Shown here in pieces: positions 27,264 through 37,206 of a DNA stretch of 64,000 nucleotides. Both the position numbers and the translations under genes were made by a program. The stretch's first letter is position 1. Each line of letters opens with the position of its first letter. The stretch is from Lacrimispora sphenoides. GTDB lineage: Bacteria > Bacillota > Clostridia > Lachnospirales > Lachnospiraceae. Under the pieces are notes generated by a model, which saw nothing but the letters and a program-made list of their open reading frames with translations, searched no databases and was not told the DNA's origin. The stretch spans positions 1,178,001 to 1,242,000 of the forward strand of contig NZ_FOIP01000002.1 in NCBI RefSeq assembly GCF_900105215.1, read 5' to 3'.

Positions 27264-28406
27264 ATGAGGAAAATAGCAATCCTGGGTTCAACGGGATCCG
27301 TCGGGAAACAAACTCTGGAGGTGGCTGAAAATCAAAAAGATATAGAAGTGACCGCCTTGGCGGCAGGCAGTAACATCCGCCTGTTAGAGGAGCAAATAAG
27401 AAAATTTCATCCAAAGATCGCATGTGTATGGAGTGAAGATAAGGCCAGGGAGCTGGCGGCATCGGTAAAGGATTTGCCGGTCCGCATTGTTTCCGGAATG
27501 GAAGGCCTTATGGAAGCTGCCACAGAAAGCTCTGCAGAAATTGTGGTCACTGCCATCGTTGGTATGATTGGAATCCGTCCTACCATCGCAGCTATTGAGG
27601 CTGGAAAGGACATTGCTCTTGCCAACAAGGAAACCCTTGTAACTGCCGGGCACATCATTATGCCTTTAGCAAAGGAACGGGGAGTGAAGATTCTCCCTGT
27701 GGACAGCGAGCACAGCGCCATTTATCAGTGCTTAAACGGAGAAGATAAAAAAGCCATACATAAGATCCTTTTGACAGCGTCCGGTGGTCCTTTCCGTGGA
27801 AAAACCAGAAAAGAGATGGAGTCAGTCCAGGTGGAGGATGCGTTAAATCATCCCAACTGGTCTATGGGCAGGAAAATTACCATAGATTCCTCCACTATGG
27901 TCAATAAAGGCCTTGAAGTGATGGAAGCAAAATGGCTTTTTGGAGTAGAAATGGACCAGGTAGAAGTGGTAATCCAGCCTAAGAGCGTGATTCATTCCAT
28001 GGTGGAGTTTGAGGATGGAGCAGTCATGGCCCAGCTTGGAACGCCGGATATGAAGCTTCCGATCCAGTATGCACTTTTCTATCCGGAGAGGAGATATCTT
28101 CCCGGAGATCGTCTGGATTTCTGGACCATTAATCAAATAACTTTTGAAAAACCGGATATGGTAAATTTTCCTGGTTTAAAATTGGCATATATTGCCGGGA
28201 AAGAAGGCGGAACACTTCCAACAGTATTCAATGCTGCCAATGAACGGGCAGTTGCCAAATTTTTGAACAGAGAAATTTCATATCCAACCATAACTGATAT
28301 GATAGAGGGAGCTATGAACGGGCATACTGTAAAAGAGAATCCAACAGTAGAGGAAATTCTTGAAGCAGAGGCTGCAGCTTATGAATATATAGAAAGCAGG
28401 TGGTAA
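27264..28406 (+). CDS. dxr: 1-deoxy-D-xylulose 5-phosphate reductoisomerase
   Basis: 380 residues after AAAAGGAG. The NADPH-binding N-terminus is ILGSTGSVGKQTLE. ALANKETLVTAG near residue 120, VDSEHSAIYQCL near 150 (Asp and Glu metal ligands) and the SMVEFEDGAVMAQLGTPDM block follow. It carries out the second step of the MEP pathway for isoprenoids; ispG in the same run performs a later one. The rseP start follows its stop by a single base. Confidence 0.97.
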   Translation: MRKIAILGSTGSVGKQTLEVAENQKDIEVTALAAGSNIRLLEEQIRKFHPKIACVWSEDKARELAASVKDLPVRIVSGMEGLMEAATESSAEIVVTAIVGMIGIRPTIAAIEAGKDIALANKETLVTAGHIIMPLAKERGVKILPVDSEHSAIYQCLNGEDKKAIHKILLTASGGPFRGKTRKEMESVQVEDALNHPNWSMGRKITIDSSTMVNKGLEVMEAKWLFGVEMDQVEVVIQPKSVIHSMVEFEDGAVMAQLGTPDMKLPIQYALFYPERRYLPGDRLDFWTINQITFEKPDMVNFPGLKLAYIAGKEGGTLPTVFNAANERAVAKFLNREISYPTITDMIEGAMNGHTVKENPTVEEILEAEAAAYEYIESRW

Positions 28407-28407
28407 A

Positions 28408-29466
28408 TTGTCCAGCGTTATCGTAGCGATTCTGGTTTTTGGGCTGATCGTATTAATTCATGAATTAGGGCATTTTTTATTCGCAAAAATGAACGGAATC
28501 GCGGTGATTGAGTTTTCAATCGGCATGGGACCAAGATTGGTCCGTTTTAAGAAAGGTGAGACTATTTATTCCATAAAGGCGCTGCCCTTGGGCGGTTCCT
28601 GTATGATGCTGGGAGAAGATGAGGAAAATCCCGATGAGCGGGCGTTCCAGAATAAATCGATTCCGGCCAGAATGTCAGTAATTGCAGCCGGTCCTATCTT
28701 TAATTTTATTTTAGCTTTTTTCCTGGCTGTACTTCTGGTAGGGATGAACGGATATGATACGACCTATATAAAGGAAGTAACAGAAAATTCGCCTGCTTAT
28801 GAGGCAGGGATCCAGCCTGGAGATAAGCTGCTCCGGATCAATGGGGAGAGTGTATCCATGTATCGGGATTATATTCTTTATAAGCTTTTAAAGCCTGAAG
28901 AGAAGATGAATCTTGTGGAATATTCCAGAATGGATCCAACGACCGGAACTGAAAGCATTCATTCTGTTTCTGTTAATCCACAGTATTCAAAGGAAAGCGG
29001 GAAATATCTGATTGGTATTATCATTGCTCCTGAGAATAAAAAGGCTGCCTCTATTGGCGAGCTGGTTAAATACGGTTACATGGAAATGGAATACGATGTA
29101 AAGCTGACAGTAAAAAGCCTTGGCATGCTCTTTACCGGCAAGGCAAGTGTCAATGATTTAAGCGGCCCTGTAGGCATTGTAGTTATGATTGATGATTCTG
29201 TTAAGGCTGGACTTACGGTCAGTGTTGTAGCGGCACTTATGAATGTAATCAGCATGTGTATCCTTCTGAGCGCAAACTTAGGCGTTATGAATCTTCTTCC
29301 GATCCCTGCCCTTGATGGAGGGAGGCTATTGTTTCTGATTATTGAAGCCATCAGAGGCAAGCGTATGGATCCGGAGAAGGAGGGCCTGGTTAATTTAATC
29401 AGCATGGCCGCCCTTATGGCCCTCATGATTTTTGTGGTGTTTAATGATATCAGCAGGTTTACGTGA
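28408..29466 (+). CDS. rseP: RIP zinc metalloprotease RseP (site-2 protease)
   Basis: 352 residues from a TTG at 28408, with AGCAGGTGG upstream. The active site is LIHELGHFLFA (HExxH with Glu, residues about 14-24). A single PDZ domain (about 115-200) includes AYEAGIQPGDKLLRINGE, and the third zinc ligand is in NLLPIPALDGGRL near residue 295. It cuts membrane proteins within the bilayer, for example anti-sigma factors and signal-peptide remnants. No sigma-factor gene is nearby. Confidence 0.95.
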   Translation: MSSVIVAILVFGLIVLIHELGHFLFAKMNGIAVIEFSIGMGPRLVRFKKGETIYSIKALPLGGSCMMLGEDEENPDERAFQNKSIPARMSVIAAGPIFNFILAFFLAVLLVGMNGYDTTYIKEVTENSPAYEAGIQPGDKLLRINGESVSMYRDYILYKLLKPEEKMNLVEYSRMDPTTGTESIHSVSVNPQYSKESGKYLIGIIIAPENKKAASIGELVKYGYMEMEYDVKLTVKSLGMLFTGKASVNDLSGPVGIVVMIDDSVKAGLTVSVVAALMNVISMCILLSANLGVMNLLPIPALDGGRLLFLIIEAIRGKRMDPEKEGLVNLISMAALMALMIFVVFNDISRFT

Positions 29467-29485
29467 GAAAACCATAATTACTCAG

Positions 29486-29533
29486 GCGGCGGGTCAAAGG
29501 AATATGCATGCATGTTCCCTTGACTTCTGCCGC
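29486..29533 (+). other. Long stem-loop before ispG
   Basis: GCGGC, GGTCAA and GGAA pair with TTCC, TTGAC and GCCGC further on, forming an interrupted stem of about 15 pairs around a TATGCATGCATG loop. No T-run follows, so it is more likely an RNA-stability or processing element inside the operon than a terminator. Confidence 0.45.
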
Positions 29534-29601
29534 AATAACCGGATGGAACTCGCGCAGTGGGTTGCTTCCGGTTTTGAGGTATATGCAGAATGGAGGAACG
29601 T

Positions 29602-30657
29602 ATGAGCAGAGAGAAAACAAGAGTAATCCGCATCGGAGACAGGGTAATCGGCGGAGGAAATCCGGTCCTGATCCAGTCTATGTGCAATACAAAAACACAG
29701 GATGTGGATGCGACAGTAAGTCAGATTAAAGCCCTGACAGAGGCTGGCTGCGATATCATCCGGGTTGCGGTGCCGGACATGGAAGCGGCGGCTGCCTTAA
29801 AGCAGATAAAGAAGCAGATCTCCATTCCACTGGTAGCGGATATTCATTTTGATTACCGGCTGGCCATCGCTTCCATAGAATCCGGAGCGGATAAGATCCG
29901 GATTAACCCAGGGAATATCGGATCGGCCGACCGGGTCCGGGCGGTTGTGGAAAAGGCCAGAGAGTATGATATTCCCATCCGGGTAGGTGTAAACAGCGGT
30001 TCCCTTGAAAAGAATCTGATAGAGAAATACGGCGGGGTGACTGCAGAAGGTATTGTGGAAAGCGCACTTCAAAAAGTACGGATGATTGAGGAACTGGGAT
30101 ATGAAAATCTTGTCATCAGCATTAAATCCTCCAATGTGCTCATGTGCGTCAAAGCCCATGAACTGATTGCCAGGCAGTCTGATTATCCTCTACATGTGGG
30201 AATAACCGAAGCAGGCACTTATGTCTCCGGGACAATCAAATCCTCGGTAGGTCTGGGAATCATTCTTCATGAAGGAATCGGAGATACCATCCGTGTATCT
30301 TTAACAGGAGACCCGGTTGAGGAAGTGAAGACCGCAAAGCTGATTTTAAAGACACTTGGTTTAAGAAAGGGCGGTGTAGAAGTGGTATCCTGCCCGACCT
30401 GCGGAAGGACCAGGATCGATCTGATCTCTTTGGCAAACCAGGTGGAAAAACTGGTTTCAGAATTCGACCATCTGGATATTAAGGTAGCTGTTATGGGCTG
30501 CGTGGTAAATGGACCTGGAGAAGCCAGGGAAGCGGATCTTGGAATTGCGGGAGGAATCGGAGAAGGCCTCTTGATGAAAAAAGGAGAGATTATCCGTAAG
30601 GTTCCGGAAGATGAACTGCTTCAGGCCCTAAAGGAAGAGCTTATGAAGATGCAATAG
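29602..30657 (+). CDS. ispG: (E)-4-hydroxy-3-methylbut-2-enyl diphosphate synthase
   Basis: 351 residues from the ATG at 29602, 5 bases after GGAGG; an in-frame ATG at 29590 overlaps that site. A TIM-barrel N-terminal part ([35 protein letters not shown]) is followed by the 4Fe-4S domain with the ligand motifs CPTCGRT near residue 265 and [12 protein letters not shown] near 297. It performs the sixth step of the MEP pathway. polC starts 8 bases after it. Confidence 0.96.
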   Translation: MSREKTRVIRIGDRVIGGGNPVLIQSMCNTKTQDVDATVSQIKALTEAGCDIIRVAVPDMEAAAALKQIKKQISIPLVADIHFDYRLAIASIESGADKIRINPGNIGSADRVRAVVEKAREYDIPIRVGVNSGSLEKNLIEKYGGVTAEGIVESALQKVRMIEELGYENLVISIKSSNVLMCVKAHELIARQSDYPLHVGITEAGTYVSGTIKSSVGLGIILHEGIGDTIRVSLTGDPVEEVKTAKLILKTLGLRKGGVEVVSCPTCGRTRIDLISLANQVEKLVSEFDHLDIKVAVMGCVVNGPGEAREADLGIAGGIGEGLLMKKGEIIRKVPEDELLQALKEELMKMQ

Positions 30658-30665
30658 GTGATAGA

Positions 30666-33600
30666 ATGTCAAAAAGATTTTTGGAGGTATTTCCAAGTTT
30701 ACATATTACAGAGGAATTACGGGAGCTTTTAAATCTGGTGGAAGTGGAGAAGGTCACTTTAGGCAGGGATAGAAGCTCTATTCGTATTTACCTTATGAGC
30801 CCGAGGCTCATACATAAACAAAATATTTACGGGCTGGAAAAGGGGATCAAGGACCAGCTGTTTCCCTCGAAGCGGATTACCATAAAGATTATCGAACGGT
30901 TCCGTTTATCGGGCCAGTACACGCCACAGAAGCTGTTAAAGGCCTATAAGGACAGTCTTTTAATGGAACTTAAAAATTACAGCATTATTGAATACAACAT
31001 GTTCCGAAAGGCGGAATTCCAGTTTCCTGAACCGGATCTTCTTAAGATGACGGTGGAGGATACCATAGTTACCCATGAAAAGGCCGGAGACTTAAAACGA
31101 GTTCTGGAAAAGATTTTCCATGAACGGTGCAACATGCCGGTAGAAGTCCAGTACGAATATGTGGAACCCAAGGAAAATGAGCTGGCAAAGCAAAAAGAGC
31201 TTCAGATGCAGCGGGAGGTAGCGGAAATTGTAAGCCGTACCTCCTTTGCGATACAGAATGATGAAGACCGGATAGAGTATGGTGCCGGGTCCGGCGGGGG
31301 AGATGGCGGTCCATCCATGGCAGATGGCATTTCTTTGGATGCTATGACTGCAGAATATACGGCTTTCGCTCCTGCAGGCCAGGCTTCCCAGGCTCCTGCG
31401 CCTGCACTGCGTATGGGAGGGAAGAAGGAAGCTGCTAAGACCGGAGATTTAAATTCCGGGAAAAAGGAGTGGAAGGATTATAAAAAGGGCGGCGGCTCCT
31501 ACGGACGCCGTTCAGATAACCCGGATGTATTATACGGCCGTGACTTTGACGAGGAAATCATAGAAATTGAAAAGATTGATGGTGAGATCGGGGAAGTTGC
31601 CATCAGAGGCAAGATTTTAACTGTGGACAGCAGAGAGCTGAGGAGCCAGAAGACCATTATGATCTTCGATGTGACGGATTTTACAGATACGATCACGGTG
31701 AAAATGTTTGCCAGGGAAGAGCAGATTGACGATTTAAAAGCTGCAGTGGTGCAGGGAAGCTTTATACGCATCAAGGGCGTTACCACCATTGATAAATTTG
31801 ACGGTGAGCTGACTCTCGGATCAGTGGTTGGAATCAAGAAATCCGAGGATTTTACCGGTAAGCGGGTGGATAACAGCCTTGAAAAGCGGGTGGAGCTCCA
31901 TTGCCATACAAAGATGAGCGATATGGATGGCGTATCAGAGGTCAAGGATATCGTAAAACGGGCAAAGAGATGGGGAATGCCTGCGATTGCCATAACCGAT
32001 CACGGATGTGTCCAGGCGTTCCCGGATGCAAATCATGCTCTGGATAAGGGAGATTCCTTTAAACTGATCTATGGCGTGGAAGGGTATCTGGTAGATGATT
32101 TAAAGCAGCTTGTGGAAAAATCCAGAAACCAGGGCCTGTCGGACTCCTATGTAGTATTTGATATCGAGACAACTGGGTTCAGTTCTTCCAGGAACCGGAT
32201 CATCGAAATCGGAGCGGTAAAGGTAATTAATGGGATCATTACGGATAAATTCAGCACCTTTGTGAATCCGGACGTGCCCATTCCTTTTGAGATCGAGCAG
32301 CTTACAGGCATCAATGACAATATGGTTCTTCCTTACCCCAAAATCGATGAAATACTGCCGCAGTTTCTTGAGTTTTGCGGGGATTCCGTCCTGGTAGCTC
32401 ATAATGCATCCTTTGATGTGGGCTTTATCGCCTATAATGCATCCAGGCTTAACCTGGCCTTTGATCCTACAGTCATTGACACGGTGGCGCTTGCAAGGCT
32501 TCTCCTTCCGAAACTTAACCGTTATAAGCTGGATACAGTTGCAAAGGCGCTTAATATTTCTCTGGAGAACCATCACAGAGCGGTAGACGATGCAGGTTGT
32601 ACAGCTGAAATATTCGTGGCATTTGTGAAAATGATCCGGGAACGGGGCGTGGAAACTCTCGACGAGCTTAATGGTCTAAGCGCCATGACGGCGGATATGA
32701 TTAAAAAGCTTCCTACCTATCATGTGATCATATTGGCTGCCAACGATGTGGGGAGGGTAAATCTTTACCGTTTGATCTCTTATTCCCACATTAATTACTA
32801 TGCAAGAAGGCCCAGGATTCCCAAAAGTGTTCTTAATAAATACCGGGAAGGACTGATAATAGGCTCCGCCTGTGAGGCAGGGGAATTGTATCAGGCCCTC
32901 CTTCGGGGAGTTTCCGACGCAGAGGTTGCAAAGCTGGTTCACTATTATGACTATTTGGAAATACAGCCTTTGGGAAATAATGCATTTATGCTTCGAGATG
33001 AGAAAAGTTCAATAAAGTCGGAACAGGATTTAATCGACATCAACAAAAGGATCGTAAGCCTGGGTGAGCAGTTTGGAAAACCGGTTTGCGCCACTTGTGA
33101 TGTTCACTTTCTGGATCCTGAGGATGAGGTTTACCGAAGGATCATTATGACAGGCCAGGGCTTTAAGGATTCCGACGATCAGGCGCCTTTGTACTTGCGT
33201 ACCACTGAGGAAATGCTGAAGGAATTTAAATACCTGGGGCCAAATAAGGCGGAAGAGGTAGTCATTAAAAATACAAGAAAAATTGCAGATATGTGCGAGA
33301 AGATTTCTCCGGTACGCCCGGATAAGTGTGCTCCCGTCATTGAGAATTCCGATGAAGATTTAAGAAAGATCTGTTATGACAGGGCTTATGCCATCTATGG
33401 AGAAACCCTTCCGACAATTGTTACGGAGCGTCTGGAGAGAGAGCTTCATTCCATCATATCCAATGGGTTTGCGGTTATGTATATCATCGCTCAGAAACTG
33501 GTTTGGAAATCCAATGAGGATGGGTATCTGGTTGGTTCCCGAGGCTCTGTCGGTTCATCCTTTGTCGCTTATCTGTCAGGAATTACGGAGGTAAACTCCT

Positions 33601-35225
33601 TAAGCCCACATTATTATTGTGCATCCTGTCATTATTATGATTTTGATTCAGAAGAAGTAAAACAGTTCTCCGGTATGGCGGGATGTGATATGCCGGATAA
33701 GGTTTGCCCAGTGTGTGGACGTCCGCTGGCAAAAGACGGATTTGATATTCCATTTGAAACCTTCCTGGGCTTTAAGGGAGACAAGGAGCCGGATATTGAC
33801 TTAAACTTCTCCGGTGAGTATCAAAGTAAGGCTCATGACTATACAGAGGTTATTTTCGGCAAGGGCCAGACGTTCCGGGCAGGGACTATTGGTACCCTGG
33901 CAGATAAGACTGCCTTTGGTTATGTAAAAAATTATTATGAAGAGCATGGGGTGAGAAAGCGCAATTGCGAGATCAGCCGGATCGTGCAAGGCTGTGTTGG
34001 AGTCAGGAGAACCACTGGACAGCATCCGGGTGGAATTATTGTACTTCCTCATGGAGAGGAGATCTATTCCTTTACTCCGGTTCAGCGTCCTGCCAATGAT
34101 ATGACCACCATGACGGTAACCACCCATTTTGACTACCATTCCATTGACCACAACTTACTGAAGCTTGATATTCTGGGGCACGATGATCCTACTATGATCC
34201 GTATGCTTCAGGATTTAATTGGGTTTGATCCGGTAAAGGATATTCCCCTGGACAGCAAGGAGGTCATGTCGCTGTTTCAGGACACCTCAGCCTTAAAAAT
34301 CACGCCGGAGGATATCGGAGGATGTAAGCTCGGAGCCCTCGGGGTTCCGGAGTTTGGTACGGACTTTGCCATGCAGATGTTAATTGACACGCAGCCCAAG
34401 TATTTCTCTGACCTGGTACGTATTGCCGGTCTTGCCCATGGTACGGATGTATGGCTGGGCAATGCCCAGGCCCTGATTCAGGAGGGAAAAGCTACCATTC
34501 AGACGGCAATCTGTACCCGTGACGATATCATGGTTTATTTAATATCAATGGGAATCGAAGAGGGACTGTCCTTTTCCATTATGGAGAGCGTCCGAAAGGG
34601 AAAAGGGTTAAAGAAGGAGTGGGAGGAGGAGATGACCGCCCACGGAGTTCCGGACTGGTATATCTGGTCCTGTAAAAAGATTAAGTACATGTTCCCTAAG
34701 GCCCATGCGGCCGCCTATGTTATGATGGCATGGCGTATTGCCTATTGCAAGGTGTTTTATCCTCTGGCTTATTATGCCTCCTTCTTTAGTATTCGTGCCA
34801 ACGGCTTCAGCTATGAGATGATGTGCCAGGGACGGGATAAGCTGGAGTATTATCTGGCCGACTATAGGAAGCGGATCGACACTCTTTCCAAAAAAGAGCA
34901 GGACACCCTAAGGGATATGAGAATCGTACAGGAGATGTATGCCAGAGGGTATGACTTTATGCCCATCGATATTTACCGGGCAAAGGCAAGGCATTTCCAG
35001 ATCTTTGACGGCAAATTGATGCCGTCCTTAAGCAGTATTGACGGATTGGGAGAAAAAGCGGCTGATGCCGTCGTGGATTCGGTGAAGGATGGAACTTTCC
35101 TGTCAAGGGAAGATTTCAGAAACAGGACAAAGGTCAGCAAGACCGTCTGTGATCTGATGGGAGACTTAGGACTTCTTTTTGAACTCCCGGAATCCAATCA
35201 GCTGTCCTTGTTTGACCTGGGTTAA
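30666..35225 (+). CDS. polC: DNA polymerase III, PolC-type alpha subunit
   Basis: 1519 residues, a little longer than Bacillus PolC. Domains in order: N-terminal region with an Ala/Gly-rich linker (about 200-280), OB fold (about 300-400), PHP domain split by the exonuclease (HCHTKMSDMDGVSEVKDIV near 415, AIAITDHGC near 440), DEDDh 3'-5' exonuclease (VVFDIETTGFSS near 497), then the C-family polymerase with PDIDLNFSGE near 1040, a Cys4 zinc motif (CASC...CPVC) just before it, and YMFPKAHAAAYVMMAWR near 1345. It is the leading replicative polymerase of low-GC Gram-positives. Confidence 0.97.
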   Translation: MSKRFLEVFPSLHITEELRELLNLVEVEKVTLGRDRSSIRIYLMSPRLIHKQNIYGLEKGIKDQLFPSKRITIKIIERFRLSGQYTPQKLLKAYKDSLLMELKNYSIIEYNMFRKAEFQFPEPDLLKMTVEDTIVTHEKAGDLKRVLEKIFHERCNMPVEVQYEYVEPKENELAKQKELQMQREVAEIVSRTSFAIQNDEDRIEYGAGSGGGDGGPSMADGISLDAMTAEYTAFAPAGQASQAPAPALRMGGKKEAAKTGDLNSGKKEWKDYKKGGGSYGRRSDNPDVLYGRDFDEEIIEIEKIDGEIGEVAIRGKILTVDSRELRSQKTIMIFDVTDFTDTITVKMFAREEQIDDLKAAVVQGSFIRIKGVTTIDKFDGELTLGSVVGIKKSEDFTGKRVDNSLEKRVELHCHTKMSDMDGVSEVKDIVKRAKRWGMPAIAITDHGCVQAFPDANHALDKGDSFKLIYGVEGYLVDDLKQLVEKSRNQGLSDSYVVFDIETTGFSSSRNRIIEIGAVKVINGIITDKFSTFVNPDVPIPFEIEQLTGINDNMVLPYPKIDEILPQFLEFCGDSVLVAHNASFDVGFIAYNASRLNLAFDPTVIDTVALARLLLPKLNRYKLDTVAKALNISLENHHRAVDDAGCTAEIFVAFVKMIRERGVETLDELNGLSAMTADMIKKLPTYHVIILAANDVGRVNLYRLISYSHINYYARRPRIPKSVLNKYREGLIIGSACEAGELYQALLRGVSDAEVAKLVHYYDYLEIQPLGNNAFMLRDEKSSIKSEQDLIDINKRIVSLGEQFGKPVCATCDVHFLDPEDEVYRRIIMTGQGFKDSDDQAPLYLRTTEEMLKEFKYLGPNKAEEVVIKNTRKIADMCEKISPVRPDKCAPVIENSDEDLRKICYDRAYAIYGETLPTIVTERLERELHSIISNGFAVMYIIAQKLVWKSNEDGYLVGSRGSVGSSFVAYLSGITEVNSLSPHYYCASCHYYDFDSEEVKQFSGMAGCDMPDKVCPVCGRPLAKDGFDIPFETFLGFKGDKEPDIDLNFSGEYQSKAHDYTEVIFGKGQTFRAGTIGTLADKTAFGYVKNYYEEHGVRKRNCEISRIVQGCVGVRRTTGQHPGGIIVLPHGEEIYSFTPVQRPANDMTTMTVTTHFDYHSIDHNLLKLDILGHDDPTMIRMLQDLIGFDPVKDIPLDSKEVMSLFQDTSALKITPEDIGGCKLGALGVPEFGTDFAMQMLIDTQPKYFSDLVRIAGLAHGTDVWLGNAQALIQEGKATIQTAICTRDDIMVYLISMGIEEGLSFSIMESVRKGKGLKKEWEEEMTAHGVPDWYIWSCKKIKYMFPKAHAAAYVMMAWRIAYCKVFYPLAYYASFFSIRANGFSYEMMCQGRDKLEYYLADYRKRIDTLSKKEQDTLRDMRIVQEMYARGYDFMPIDIYRAKARHFQIFDGKLMPSLSSIDGLGEKAADAVVDSVKDGTFLSREDFRNRTKVSKTVCDLMGDLGLLFELPESNQLSLFDLG

Positions 35226-35338
35226 CAGGGGGAATAAGATTCCCCCTAAGGCCCGGACTTTTCCGGACAAGGTAGTAACAGAAATTTATTGAAATTTTTC
35301 CAGAATTTTAAAATAATAAAAAAATTTTGAAAATAAGG

Positions 35339-35367
35339 TTGACATCCGCTGGAATATGTATTATACT
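35339..35367 (+). promoter_or_regulatory. Promoter of the tRNA-Pro/tRNA-Glu pair
   Basis: TTGACA (35339-35344), 17 bases, TATACT (35362-35367), almost consensus as expected for stable RNA. tRNA-Pro begins 13 bases later. Confidence 0.85.
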
Positions 35368-35379
35368 ACCTAACGTAAT

Positions 35380-35453
35380 CGAGGCGTGGCTCAGTTTGGT
35401 AGAGCGCTGCGTTCGGGACGCAGAGGTCGCAAGTTCGAATCTTGTCGCCTCGA
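35380..35453 (+). tRNA. tRNA-Pro (anticodon CGG)
   Basis: A 74-base cloverleaf. Acceptor CGAGGCG pairs with CGCCTCG, discriminator A. Anticodon stem CTGCG/CGCAG encloses TTCGGGA, so the anticodon is CGG and it reads CCG. The T-loop is TTCGAAT. No CCA is encoded. Confidence 0.96.
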
Positions 35454-35479
35454 TTCTGTATCAATAATATGCTGTAAAT

Positions 35480-35551
35480 GGCCTATTGGTCAAGCGGTCA
35501 AGACGCCGCCCTCTCACGGCGGAAACCCGAGTTCGATTCTCGGATAGGTCA
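35480..35551 (+). tRNA. tRNA-Glu (anticodon CTC)
   Basis: A 72-base cloverleaf. Acceptor GGCCTAT pairs with ATAGGTC (one G-T pair), discriminator A. Anticodon stem CCGCC/GGCGG encloses CTCTCAC, so the anticodon is CTC and it reads GAG. T-loop TTCGATT. Most likely transcribed with the upstream tRNA-Pro. Confidence 0.95.
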
Positions 35552-35555
35552 TACT

Positions 35556-35587
35556 AAAAACCTTCAGGAGCAGCCTGGGGTTTTTTG
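35556..35587 (+). terminator. Terminator of the tRNA pair
   Basis: AAAAACC...AGG pairs with CCT...GGTTTTTT across a short loop, ending in a T-run just after tRNA-Glu. Confidence 0.75.
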
Positions 35588-35698
35588 CGTTAAGTGGGAC
35601 AGTTTTAAAATAGGAGCGCTGTTATTTTTTGATTGATGTATAAAACGATTGGGAATACATAGGTTTGTCATAGATAAAGAATATAGGAGGAGCCTGTT

Positions 35699-36244
35699 AT
35701 GAAGAAGATTGCAGTAGTATATCAATCAAAATATGGAGCGACCAGAAAATATGCGGAATGGATCGCCGAGGAATTATCCTGTGATCTGTTTGAAGGTAAA
35801 GATATAAAGGCGAGTGATCTGGAACCGTATGATACCATCATTTTAGGCGGCGGTCTTTATGCGGGGGGCGTCAATGGGCTTAAGATATTAACAAAGAACT
35901 TCTCCAAGTTCTCCAACAAGAATCTGGTAATTTTCACTTGCGGACTGGCTGATCCTTCCGATACAGTCAACACGGATCATATTAAAAAGAGCCTGTATAA
36001 GGATCTTACCGAAGAAATGAAGGATAAGATCAAAGTATTCCATTTACGCGGGGCCATGGATTATTCCAAACTCAGTCCCATACATCGGTCAATGATGGCT
36101 CTTGTCTGCAAGATGACCGCAAAAAAGGACCAGAATTCTTTGACTAACGAAGACAAAGAGATGCTGGCAAGCTACGGAAAAAAAGTTGATTTTATAAATA
36201 AAGAAACGATATTGCCACTTATAAATTATATACGGAGTTTATAA
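35699..36244 (+). CDS. Flavodoxin-domain protein (HemG-like)
   Basis: 181 residues with AGGAGGAG upstream. The flavodoxin FMN-phosphate loop is near the N-terminus (VVYQSKYGATRKYAEWIA), and the second FMN loop contains ILGGGLYAGGVNG near residue 55. This pattern fits the flavodoxin-like group that includes protoporphyrinogen oxidase HemG. No haem genes are nearby, so a general FMN electron-carrier or redox role is safer. A GGDEF gene follows by 16 bases. Confidence 0.82.
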   Translation: MKKIAVVYQSKYGATRKYAEWIAEELSCDLFEGKDIKASDLEPYDTIILGGGLYAGGVNGLKILTKNFSKFSNKNLVIFTCGLADPSDTVNTDHIKKSLYKDLTEEMKDKIKVFHLRGAMDYSKLSPIHRSMMALVCKMTAKKDQNSLTNEDKEMLASYGKKVDFINKETILPLINYIRSL

Positions 36245-36260
36245 GCATTACGGGGTTAAA

Positions 36261-37142
36261 ATGGATAATATTTCGCTGGATGAGATAAAAGACAAATTGG
36301 ACTTTTTTTATAAAATGTATGATATCGTACGTTTGGTTGATCCGCTCCACAAAAGGGTGCTGGATTACCGCCAGTCATCTTTAACCGGGACACCGGATGT
36401 ATGCTATCATTATTGGGAAAACAACAGGATTTGTGATAACTGTATTTCCATTAGAGCTTATCAGGAAAATAAAAGCTTTGTAAAAATGGAAAAAAGCAGG
36501 GAAGAGGTTCTTCTTGTTACAGCTATTCCCATTGATAACGCCGATCGTCCGGCGGTACTTGAGCTGTTAAAAAATGCTACTGACACAATGCTGGTGGGAA
36601 ACGGTGATTATAACCAAGGAGAAATATTTTCCCGCTTTATAAAGGAGCTTAATGATGCGGCGGTGAGAGACCCCCTTACAACCCTTTATAACAGGCGTTT
36701 TGTGGATGAGCGCCTTCCGGTTGATATTATTAATGCTTTGTTAAAGCATAAGCCATTGTCCGTATGCTTTATTGATCTTGATAATTTTAAATCAATTAAT
36801 GACCTTTATGGGCATAAGGCGGGGGATTCAACGATCAAAGAAGCAGGTGAAGTCATTGCCCGGAATATTTCTCATGAAGATGTTTGGGCTGCGAGATATG
36901 GAGGAGATGAGTTCCTTCTTTGCCTGAGCGGCGTTGAAGAAGACCAGGCGCGTGCAATTGCTGAATGCATTCAAAGGGAAATTGAGCAGATGCCGTTAAG
37001 CCAGGCTGTAAAAGGGGGGCCACTTTCCATCTCTTTTGGGATAGAAACCATGAAGGACGTTCCTGTGACTGCGGAGGAGCTTATACGCAGGGCGGATGAA
37101 AAGATGTATAAAGCAAAAAAGGAAAAAAGTTCGGATATATGA
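36261..37142 (+). CDS. Diguanylate cyclase with N-terminal Cys-containing sensor domain
   Basis: 293 residues. Residues 1-125 form a PAS-like sensor with a Cys/His cluster (CYHYWENNRICDNC near 47-60) that could bind a metal or cofactor. Residues 130-290 are a GGDEF domain with an intact YGGDEF near 214, so it should make cyclic di-GMP from GTP. No RxxD inhibitory site precedes the motif at the usual 5-residue spacing, so product inhibition through that site is unlikely. No membrane helix. It lies directly after the flavodoxin gene. Confidence 0.9.
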   Translation: MDNISLDEIKDKLDFFYKMYDIVRLVDPLHKRVLDYRQSSLTGTPDVCYHYWENNRICDNCISIRAYQENKSFVKMEKSREEVLLVTAIPIDNADRPAVLELLKNATDTMLVGNGDYNQGEIFSRFIKELNDAAVRDPLTTLYNRRFVDERLPVDIINALLKHKPLSVCFIDLDNFKSINDLYGHKAGDSTIKEAGEVIARNISHEDVWAARYGGDEFLLCLSGVEEDQARAIAECIQREIEQMPLSQAVKGGPLSISFGIETMKDVPVTAEELIRRADEKMYKAKKEKSSDI

Positions 37143-37162
37143 TAAAAATAAGATTAATAAAT

Positions 37163-37196
37163 GAGAAAAACCACCCTGTATAAGGATGGTTTTTCT
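37163..37196. terminator. Bidirectional terminator
   Basis: GAAAAACCA pairs with TGGTTTTTC across a short internal stem (CC...GG) and loop. A T-run follows on the plus strand and an A-tract precedes it, so it can serve both the GGDEF gene and the convergent SPFH gene. Confidence 0.85.
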
Positions 37197-37206
37197 TTTT
37201 CTGTTT

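Noticed and set aside
35226..35250. AGGGGGAAT/ATTCCCCCT hairpin after polC as a full terminator
   Set aside because: The stem is perfect, but no T-run follows on the plus strand. It may pause polymerase or protect the message end, but I did not call it a terminator.
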